Positions 41,058 through 48,980 of a stretch of 64,000 nucleotides of DNA are shown here, piece by piece. A model generated the notes under the pieces. The model was not told the DNA's origin and made no database searches. It was given only the letters and a program-made list of their open reading frames with translations. The stretch lies in NCBI GenBank assembly GCA_016717655.1, contig JADKFC010000002.1, forward strand, positions 447,427-511,426. Reading direction: 5' to 3'. The stretch comes from Saprospiraceae bacterium (GTDB lineage Bacteria; Bacteroidota; Bacteroidia; Chitinophagales; Saprospiraceae). Both the position numbers and the translations under genes were made by a program. Position 1 is the stretch's first letter. Every line of letters starts with the position of its first letter.

Positions 41058-43046
41058 TCATTCAGTTTTCCTAAACCATACCCAAAAGTAATTTTTCTCA
41101 AAAATAGGGGCGTTGAACAAATCCACGGAGACTACCTCATCCACATATGTTTTGTTATCATTTTTGTAATAAGAAGTATTTTTGTACTTAAAGTTTTTAA
41201 AATTGGTACGAATACCATTGTAGTCGTCAATGGTATACCTGCTAAAATCCAGAGCACTGGTTCCGCCGGGATAGCCAAAAAACACATCATACGGTACATT
41301 TTCAATGTCAAAACTAGAAGTCAAGGTAATTTTATTGGATTCATTTTCATAAATTTCTTCTATATCTGTATGAAAAGATGTGATTTTTAAAAAATCACTG
41401 GAAAAAGTAAAGATAAACTGATGCGTTTTTTTGCGAGCTTCCCATTGGTCTGCAATGTCAGATGTCTTTTTTACAGTCAATTGTTGGCCTGACAATTGAT
41501 AGTCAATCTGATCCCAGTCCAAATCATTCCTGTCTGAAGAAACAATAGACAAGCCTTGGGTGGTGCCGCTGGCAAAAGTGACATTTGTGAGTGCAAGATT
41601 TAAATAAAAGTCATTGCTCTTCTTGATAAATTGTTCATACACAGAGCCTCCTGCCTTCACCTTTTCACTATACACCTGAAAACCTCCCAGGGTAACATAA
41701 GCCTGGATCTCATCTCCTTCTGAAAAGGCCAACGCAGAGGTTTCAAATTGGCCGTTGGTCGCCTTTGTGGTTACTGTTTTATTTTTGGTGTAATTCCAAA
41801 TGGTGACATTGCTATTGTATGAAAAAATCCACGAATACTCAGGATTTCGGGTGATGCTGACATTACCGTAAACGTGATTATCAATAGTAGAAACGTCATC
41901 AATATTGACCTTCATTTCAGGCAAAAATCTTTTGACTACCTCTGGTCCAATACCTATCAGGTTGCTCAGCAAAATAGTGGATTGTGATTTTGCAACATCA
42001 AGATCGACATAGGCCGTTGCAGTGCGGTAATTGGTTGTCAGCGTATTGGCGAAGTAATATCGGTCTTTACACATTTTCACCCTGGTAGTTCCAAAATCTT
42101 TATAGTAAGTGTACTCGTCTTCAACGTATTCCCAGCCTCCACCTGTTTCTCTGGCATAAGGAAGAGGATATGGATTCCCAGGTCTGATAACGGGTTTAAT
42201 AGGGTCTACACCTGAGCCATAAATGGTTTGATTGGTGAAAAAGTTTTCATTTGTATAGAGAGCCATATCGTGAAAAATCTGTCGGATAGAATCCCTGCCC
42301 TTCATCTTATTAATCAGGGCCTGGTCCCACAAATTTTGCGGACTGGCGGGCAAATATCCAATACCCTGAATGGCATTTTCAAAAGGATCTGCATCACCGG
42401 GAGGGTGACCATCATTGCGCACATGCACCGGACAGGCCATGTCGGCCAGGGCGTGAAGAGATTCGCCAAGAGACCTCCAAGCATGGGCCATAAGTTTGTC
42501 TTGTTTTACAGGATCGGTTTCCTGCATGGCCTGGGCAAAACTCCTTTTTCCATCTTCCCATGAATTATATTGAAACAGGTAGTGCAGGCCTTGGGTACCA
42601 TTGACTACTTCCCCATTGTATTCCAGTGCCCAACTCAGGATATCAACTTCCGGGTTGGCCAATCCCAACAAGGGCGGAAAATCGGTAAGGTATCTTCGTC
42701 CTCCATCCAAGCCTTTAGGATCGTAAAAGTGCCGAATTGCCTGCAGTGCTTCAGGCTCATCAGCCGAATATCCACCATGCCTAAGCCATTCTTTAAAGGT
42801 CTGGTTCATATCACCCTCAGTGATATAATACTGACCTGGTGCCGTAACCCCCGTTCCTTTCACTTTGACATTGGGCTGTAAAAAATAATTTTTCAAATCC
42901 GGATCCGAAGGCAGCTGTTTGATAAATGCATCGGTTATGGCATCATTGATGTAAGTGTGCATATCTTTGTTGCCATAGGCAGACAAAATCAGCGCCAAAC
43001 CTACATAAGCCAGAATGCCTGTTAAAAAAGCTATCTTGTTTTTCAT
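41058..43046 (-). CDS. Phospholipase C/P1-nuclease-like secreted protein
   Basis: From the ATG at 43046: a signal peptide (KIAFLTGILAYVGLALILSA) and a helical zinc-enzyme-like domain in the first half. The N-terminal His is in KDMHTYINDAI, and the main motif is LGESLHALADMACPVHVRND, where His198, Asp202 and His208 match the H-x3-D-x5-H pattern of zinc phospholipase C/P1 nuclease-type proteins. The second half is beta-rich (VYGNVSITRNPEYSWIFSYN) and may be a carbohydrate- or protein-binding module. Whether it is catalytic is uncertain. A lipoprotein gene lies upstream on the same strand. Confidence 0.65.
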   Translation of the reverse strand: MKNKIAFLTGILAYVGLALILSAYGNKDMHTYINDAITDAFIKQLPSDPDLKNYFLQPNVKVKGTGVTAPGQYYITEGDMNQTFKEWLRHGGYSADEPEALQAIRHFYDPKGLDGGRRYLTDFPPLLGLANPEVDILSWALEYNGEVVNGTQGLHYLFQYNSWEDGKRSFAQAMQETDPVKQDKLMAHAWRSLGESLHALADMACPVHVRNDGHPPGDADPFENAIQGIGYLPASPQNLWDQALINKMKGRDSIRQIFHDMALYTNENFFTNQTIYGSGVDPIKPVIRPGNPYPLPYARETGGGWEYVEDEYTYYKDFGTTRVKMCKDRYYFANTLTTNYRTATAYVDLDVAKSQSTILLSNLIGIGPEVVKRFLPEMKVNIDDVSTIDNHVYGNVSITRNPEYSWIFSYNSNVTIWNYTKNKTVTTKATNGQFETSALAFSEGDEIQAYVTLGGFQVYSEKVKAGGSVYEQFIKKSNDFYLNLALTNVTFASGTTQGLSIVSSDRNDLDWDQIDYQLSGQQLTVKKTSDIADQWEARKKTHQFIFTFSSDFLKITSFHTDIEEIYENESNKITLTSSFDIENVPYDVFFGYPGGTSALDFSRYTIDDYNGIRTNFKNFKYKNTSYYKNDNKTYVDEVVSVDLFNAPIFEKNYFWVWFRKTE

Positions 43047-43108
43047 TGTTTTCAATTTAAAAGTTACACCACGGTAATAAAGATCAACTGATTGACAATT
43101 TCCTCTCT

Positions 43109-43528
43109 TCACAACCTGATGATTTTGATAGAACCATCCTCCTGGATGGCAAAGTCTACCGTGTAAGGCAGCCCATTCCAGTCAAACTGGTATTCAATAA
43201 ATTCATCTCCATAACCCACCACCGATCTGTTGTTAAAATCTTTGGCAAATTGTTTTAACAACGCTGCATCCGCAGCCTCCAAATCCAATTGGGACCTCTC
43301 CAACGCCACCGGTGCCATAAACGGAAGAATTTTGGCTACCTCCCCGGAAGCAAATGCCTGTTCAGCATCCTCTGCAGCCTTATTGGCCTTGGTCAGATCC
43401 AGCGTGGAAGTAGGATCCTCCACAGGCGGCTCTTCATCTTTATTGCAACCCACCGGAATGGCGTGGATTAAAAAAGCAGTTATAAAGCCTAAAAAGGCCA
43501 ATTTGATAAAATTAAATTGCCATCTCAT
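43109..43528 (-). CDS. Lipoprotein, unknown function
   Basis: 139 residues. The N-terminal hydrophobic segment (KLAFLGFITAFLIHAIPVGC) ends in a lipobox Cys, so the protein is probably membrane-anchored. The mature part begins NKDEEPPVEDPTSTLDLTKA, then a helical region (AAEDAEQAFASGEVAKILPF) and a beta end (FDWNGLPYTVDFAIQEDGSI). It looks like an NTF2-like or small binding fold but that is a guess. It lies upstream of the PLC/P1-like gene on the same strand. Confidence 0.65.
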   Translation of the reverse strand: MRWQFNFIKLAFLGFITAFLIHAIPVGCNKDEEPPVEDPTSTLDLTKANKAAEDAEQAFASGEVAKILPFMAPVALERSQLDLEAADAALLKQFAKDFNNRSVVGYGDEFIEYQFDWNGLPYTVDFAIQEDGSIKIIRL

Positions 43529-43984
43529 GACTGTTTTGATTTTAAGATCATAAAGGCAGGATATCCACCTTCACCTCTTAAATTTATCATCAATAAACAC
43601 AAGTAAGCATTGCCCCATTTCAGGTATAATAATGAGGCAGGTCATTGACAAATGGAAGATTATCAGTGTAATTTTGCAGATTCATCTCTGTCATTTTATG
43701 GAAAAGTCTTGCTGAATTCAAGTTTACAGTTCCAAAGCCCCATTTTATTTAATAAAAAAATACACTCCACTATTTTGTTGGTATTAAAACTTGGATGGCT
43801 TGATTTTCATAAATAAAAAACAGCGCGATTTCTTATTGCCTCTTTTTTGTATCTTTATAACCCAAACACACAGCAAACATTTTATTTATTTCAACCTCCT
43901 TTCTTGATGATGCTATACCTTGTATCACATGATCGGCGGATTTTTCGAATTGTAAACGTTTGATAAGAAATCATAAAGAATTTC
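43529..43984. other. Intergenic, divergent promoter region
   Basis: A 456-bp AT-rich spacer between divergent genes, expected to hold promoters for both. TATCTTTA near 43850 is a weak -7 candidate on the + strand. I see no ORF, RNA gene or repeat. Confidence 0.4.
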
Positions 43985-46900
43985 ATGAGGGTACTGCTTT
44001 CCATATTTATATTTTTTGCTGTGCAACTTAGCCTTTCTGCCCAATGCACCTACCTTGCATACGATGGCTTCAATTATGCTCCCAGTCAGGCACTACAAGG
44101 CCTTTCCGGTGGCACTGGGTGGCAGGCTCCCTGGACCGTTCAAAACAACAATGCATCAGTACCCGGTTACCAAACCCAAGGGACTTCATCACTAACATAT
44201 ACAGGACTGACTACGCTTGGTATTTATGGCCAAGGTGGCAGTCAATACCTGACTTCCGGAAGAAGGTTCAATACCTCACAACAGGGTCCTTTTGCCAACT
44301 ACCTAGCTGAGAATTCAGATGCCATTGGATCGGAAACAGGAGATTCTTTGTGGCTCAGTGTTTTGTTTAATAAAATTTCTCCAGACGACCAGCAAGTTTG
44401 GTTAGATCTTCACGACAACAACATAGCCTGGTGCTCGGGTTGTAGCGGACAGCACATCGGCCTGGGTTATTTTGGCAGCAATTCCAATGTCAATGGCCAA
44501 CGCCGGTGGACGCTGAGGTTAGGCGATACCTATTATCCAACAGATAGTCTATTAACCCTCAATGAAACGACCTTGTTGGTGGTGCAAATTGTATTCAACC
44601 CGGGCAATACCCAAGTAGCCCTTTTTGTAAATCCTCCCCTGGGATACAACGGTCCCGGAGCTGCCAGTTTGGTACAAAACACGGGGGCAGGCGCATCCAT
44701 TCGAAGTGCCGCTGTTTATCTGGGAAACAATGCCAACAGTGCAGCCATCGATGAATTTAGGTTTGCGGCAAGCTATCCTTGTGTGGCGCCAGATAACAAC
44801 GTAGCCGTGAATCTGCCTCCTACTGCGGCAATAGCTGCCAACCCTGTCGTTGGGCAAAGGCCTTTAATGGTCAATTTGAACGCCAATTCATCTACAGATC
44901 CCGAAGGTGGTATTTTATCTTATCTCTGGAATTTTGGGGATGGGTCCTCTAGTCAAACCGGAGCCGTTGTCAATCACACATTTACCGCTTTGGGAGAATT
45001 GACCACCAGTCTGCTTGTTACGGATCCCTTAGGCTTGCAGCATACTGCCTACCAAACCATTACCGTTACAGACGAAAATGGTCGTTTTCCCTGTCAAACT
45101 TCTGTCACCAGTCTTCAAATGGCCGCATGCAATCAAAACAATGGACAAATCAGGATCAATACCCAAAACACCAACTTTACCCTAAGAAATCAGGTAGGCA
45201 ACATCTTACCTATCACCAATGGCGATGAATACCAACAACTGAGTCCGGGTCAATATACACTTATTGTAAATGGTATTAGTAATTCTTGTTACGACTCCAT
45301 GACAATCTACGTCATTACCGACAGTACCACTTGCCAGGGATGGCAGCCCTCTTCCTGTGCCATGCAAATTGGGACCAACCTAGGTGGCTTTTCTGACTGG
45401 AGCGTTGAGCGACCATTAAAAATCTGTTGAAACATGTCGGTCTGAAATCCTGACTTATGAAGACAATTGTTTTTGTTGGAATTCAAATGTACTGGATGAA
45501 ATTTCTCTTGACCCTCAGGGCTACCCTACCCATGCCCCACAAACTACTTCGGCGGGTACCACCAAATTGAGATACGTCATTTCCGCAGATGGTGGTAATT
45601 TCAGGAGAGACAGCTCCTACCTCCTCCTCTACGATGGAGTAGGCACGATCAGTTTTGGCGGTGCCATTGGCATTTCATCCAGCACGCCCGGTAGGATTGC
45701 CTTTACTGCTCTGGACAATGGCAATGTAAATTTTAACATAGAATATTCTGACGCTCTCAACCCTGTCAGAAACATTCGGATTGTCAGGCCTCAACACGAG
45801 AATGTGGATCTCTGCCACGATGCATTTTATGAGGTCTTTAAAGAAAAAATATCTCCCTTCCAAACACTTCGTTTTATGGATTGGGGCAATACCAACGGGA
45901 ACACCAATGTTTTATGGGCCGACAGGGCCAAAACAGATTATTTCACCTATTCAGGTCCAAGGGGTGTACCCTATGAAATCATGATTCAGCTGTGCAATGA
46001 GCTCGACAAAGATTTATGGATCTGCGTACCACACCTGGCTGACTCAACTTATGTAGCCAACATGGCTCAATTGTTTTTAGACAGCCTTGATGACCATCTC
46101 AACATTTACCTGGAGTATAGCAATGAAGTATGGAACTGGATCTTTCCGCAGGCCCATTACAACAATGACAACAGGCCGGGCAATCTCAACTACGGAAGAG
46201 CTATGGCAGAAAAAGCAGGAAAGACCTTTGCTATCTGGCACAACGTTTTTGGTGATCAGGCCTGTCGGGTAAAGAGGGTCCTGGGCATCCAGGCCGGTTT
46301 TAATTATCTGAATGAACAAATCCTCTCACAACTTCCTCAAGATGCCTGGGACTATGGCAGTCCCACCCATTATTTTGGTCTCGACCACGGTAGTACGGGC
46401 AATCCCAGGCTCGACTTGCTGGGCAGCAGTGCTACTGTGCAGGATATTCTCAACAATGCCATCAATGGCTGGAATGCCTTCAGACCCTCGGTCAAACTTG
46501 ACTATAGGAATATCCAGGTCTTTGGCAAACAAATCATCACCTACGAGGGTGGTCAACATTTTGTTGGCAACTCGTTTGGCATCCCCTACGCCTACCAACA
46601 AGCCATGTGGGATGCTCAAAATGCCTCTGGCATGTACGACATCTACGATCGTATGCACGATTCCATTCGGAGCTGGGGTTGCCTTCTGGCTACCAACTTT
46701 AGCCTGGCCACTGTCCAGGAAAGTGTTTATGGTTCCTGGGGTGTACTCAGCGATATCGAGGTACAGCCCCCCTATTCAATTACGGCCAAAAAATACCAGG
46801 CAGTGCTTGACAATGCTCCAGATCCTAATTGCGAATATCAAATCACCTGGCATGGCACTACCAATAGCCTATGGAGCAATCCCTGCAACTGGGATAAAAC

Positions 46901-47054
46901 CAGACAACCACAAACTACGGATCACATCAGAATTCCAGGCAATACCCTTCACCCACCCCAGCTTGATGTCAACAGCACTGTTCGTTCGATACATGCTGCC
47001 CTCAATGCTACGCTTGAAATATTGACCGGCTTTGTGCTTCGGGTAGTACCGTGA
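43985..47054 (+). CDS. Secreted PKD plus TIM-barrel glycosidase-like protein, one frameshift
   Basis: About 1,020 residues. Signal peptide (LLSIFIFFAVQLSLSAQ), then a lectin-like domain (residues about 25-265), then a PKD domain (PLMVNLNANSSTDPEGGILS, LWNFGDGSS). The frame shifts in the A-run at 45418-45422; removing one A gives RPLKSVETCRSEILTYEDNC. After the shift, a TIM-barrel-like domain carries IYLEYSNEVWNW and later IITYEGGQHFVG, the two Glu residues placed as acid/base and nucleophile in clan GH-A glycosidases. Near the end, WHGTTNSLWSNPCNWDKTRQ starts a common Bacteroidota beta domain that stops early (VLRVVP), and no T9SS tail remains. The substrate is unknown. Confidence 0.72.
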
Positions 47055-47157
47055 ATGGTGTACCTATAGCGCTAGATCGGATTATGGAACGGTAAATGGC
47101 AACACAGGTATTTGCAACTTTTCAAACATTTTTTCATCTTTACAAAAAAAATAAAAA

Positions 47158-48108
47158 ATGCCAGCGTTAAATGTAAGTCGCCAATTGCTGATCAATGCAC
47201 CCATTGAAAAGGTTTTTCACAATATTTTTGATTTGGGAGAATGGATGAATTGGTCTCCCTGGTTAATCATGGATAAAAACACAAATGTGAGTGTTGCCGC
47301 TGATAAAAGGTCGTATGCATGGGAAGGAAATCGCATTGGAAGTGGCAATATGAAAGTAGTGGGACATGAAGAAAATAAATTTGTACAATACGACCTCAAC
47401 TTTCTCAAACCCTATAAGTCGCATGCCAATGTTACCATCTCGCTGAGTCCGGCTGAAGGTGGCACCCTAGTCAATTGGTCAATGGCATCCAGCCTACCCT
47501 TCTTTTTATTTTTTATGAAAAAATCAATGGAAGCCTACATTGGCAACGATTTTGAAAGGGGGCTCAGACTGCTCAAAGATTGGTCGGAAGAAGGAAGGGT
47601 TCTATCCCAGCTCAACTACCTTGGCCTGGGTGAGTATCCGGGTTGCCAGTACATCGGCATGAAAAGAAGTTGCCAGGCAGCTGATGCATCTAAATACATG
47701 ACCGATGATTTTACAGCTCTTATGGCTTACTGTCAGGGCAACGAAAATACCCATTCCGAAGCCTGCTTTTGTATTTACCACGAATGGGACCTCGTCAAAG
47801 GTAAGGTCACTTATACGGCCGGAGTGCCTGTAAAATCATTGCCCTCTCCCCTACCAGCCGGTTACATTTCCGGATCGATTCCCGCTACCAAGACTTATAC
47901 CTTGCAGCACGTAGGCAGTTACAGTCACCTTGGCAATGCATGGGCTACCCTCTATGCCATGATGCGCAATAAAGAATTTAAATACCGAAAAGGCATCGAT
48001 GCATTCGAAACCTATGGCAATAGCCCAAGAGATACTGAACCCGGAAAGCTGATTACCAACATTCATTTCCTGTCGTTTGACCGCTGTCGGCTAACGGCTA
48101 TCCGCTAA
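47158..48108 (+). CDS. SRPBCC plus GyrI-like effector-binding protein
   Basis: The first 150 residues are a START/SRPBCC-type domain (RQLLINAPIEKVFHNIFDLG, EWMNWSPWLIMD, LVNWSMASSLPFFLFF), and the last 150 are a GyrI-like/AraC effector-binding domain (GQYIGMKRSC-like CQYIGMKRSCQAADASKYMT, TYTLQHVGSYSHLGNAWATL). This pairing is seen in Bacteroidota proteins that bind small hydrophobic ligands; no catalytic role is visible. The final residues (FDRCRLTAIR) are encoded by the first units of the 7-bp repeat array, and the stop (48106-48108) lies within it, so the natural end may be shorter. Confidence 0.75.
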   Translation: MPALNVSRQLLINAPIEKVFHNIFDLGEWMNWSPWLIMDKNTNVSVAADKRSYAWEGNRIGSGNMKVVGHEENKFVQYDLNFLKPYKSHANVTISLSPAEGGTLVNWSMASSLPFFLFFMKKSMEAYIGNDFERGLRLLKDWSEEGRVLSQLNYLGLGEYPGCQYIGMKRSCQAADASKYMTDDFTALMAYCQGNENTHSEACFCIYHEWDLVKGKVTYTAGVPVKSLPSPLPAGYISGSIPATKTYTLQHVGSYSHLGNAWATLYAMMRNKEFKYRKGIDAFETYGNSPRDTEPGKLITNIHFLSFDRCRLTAIR

Positions 48109-48213
48109 CGGTTGTCCGGCCTGTCTAACTGGCGTTAGCCAGGTAGATGAGCGGTAAGCGGTAAGCGGTAAGCGGTTGACAGTGAGCGGTAAGCAGTAGA
48201 CGGTAAGCGGTTA

Positions 48214-48314
48214 CTCTCAAGTAGCTTTGAAGTCGCCACTCGCGGAGCTCGCGGTTCCCTCACTTTTGATTGCCACTGGCAATCAAATTGCAACTTTGTT
48301 GCAAACGTTCAGTC
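48214..48314 (+). repeat. 101-bp direct repeat, copy 1
   Basis: Identical to 48475-48575 over the whole length. It contains two perfect hairpins in a row: TTGATTGCC/GGCAATCAA with a 3-nt loop (ACT), then TTGCAAC/GTTGCAA with a 3-nt loop (TTT). Both copies are embedded in 7-bp repeat units. Confidence 0.9.
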
Positions 48315-48474
48315 GGGCGAGCGGGCCACAGGGGGGTGGCCACGCCCGGGCGGGGGGGGGGGGCGGGGGGCGTCACATTGATCGGCCTGGTCTAACTACC
48401 GTTCGGTCACAGTGAGCAGATGAGAGCGGTAAGCGGTAAGCGGTAAGCAGTAGACGGTAAGCGGTGAGCGGTTG

Positions 48475-48575
48475 CTCTCAAGTAGCTTTGAAGTCGCCAC
48501 TCGCGGAGCTCGCGGTTCCCTCACTTTTGATTGCCACTGGCAATCAAATTGCAACTTTGTTGCAAACGTTCAGTC
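48475..48575 (+). repeat. 101-bp direct repeat, copy 2
   Basis: An exact copy of 48214-48314, starting CTCTCAAGTAGC and ending AACGTTCAGTC. The start-to-start distance is 261 bp. The flanks differ after GTTCAGTC, which fixes the right edge. Confidence 0.9.
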
Positions 48576-48667
48576 ACAGCGGTCGCTAACGGCGGAGCCA
48601 GATGAGCAGTGAGCGGTAAGCAGTGAGCGGTAAGCGGTAAGCAGTGAGCGGTAAGCAGTGAGCGCGT

Positions 48668-48696
48668 TCCCTACGCCGGCTTTGCCTGCATAGGGA
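48668..48696 (-). repeat. Isolated copy of the 28-nt hairpin element
   Basis: TCCCTA and TAGGGA arms enclose an inner stem GCCGGC/GCCTGC with a TTT loop. Flanking CAAGTG is the reverse complement of the CACTTG that precedes each unit at 57386-57591, so this is the same element in the other orientation. Confidence 0.7.
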
Positions 48697-48942
48697 CAAG
48701 TGTCGGTGAGTACACAATTTCATGCTGCCTAAGGCGCTTTGGAACTTATTTCAAAGCAGGTCTCCAATAAAAATAAAAATATTTTACCCTAGGTTAAGAT
48801 TTTAATTAATTGTATAATAGATATTTATACATTGTAATTAAAAATATGTAAAAATATTTTTTGTTTTCAGGCATCGTGATGACCGATTCAGGTATCATAA
48901 TAAGACAATTCAAATTTTTCTACTACATAAAAATCTTTAGCA
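48697..48942. other. AT-rich spacer, possible small RNA upstream of a terminator
   Basis: After the repeats the sequence is very AT-rich, with no supported ORF. TATACATTG at about 48829 loosely resembles a -7 box on the + strand. If transcribed, the RNA would end at the terminator at 48946-48980. The evidence is weak. Confidence 0.3.
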
Positions 48943-48945
48943 CTG

Positions 48946-48980
48946 AAGCCTCCTTACCCCTTGGAGGCTTTTTTGTTTTT
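48946..48980 (+). terminator. Rho-independent terminator
   Basis: Perfect 8-bp stem AAGCCTCC/GGAGGCTT with a 9-nt loop, followed by TTTTTTG and five more T. The T-run is on the + strand, pointing away from the SRPBCC gene and array I. The A-rich side may also help end the minus-strand TonB receptor transcript, whose stop codon is at 48981. Confidence 0.85.

Larger units (their letters stand above)
48084..48660 (+). repeat. 7-bp repeat array I
   Basis: Runs of TAAGCGG, TGAGCGG and TAAGCAG units mixed with variants such as TAGACGG. It begins inside the 3' end of the SRPBCC gene. A spacer hairpin (CTGGCGTTAGCCAG) lies at about 48127-48140. The array is interrupted by two copies of a 101-bp direct repeat and by a G-rich stretch near 48331-48370. 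The same units recur at 55560 and 63001. Confidence 0.85.

Noticed and set aside
48227..48415. Plus-strand ORF across the 101-bp repeat and G-runs
   Set aside because: Low-complexity translation with Gly runs and no family match. It depends on the doubtful G-run block.
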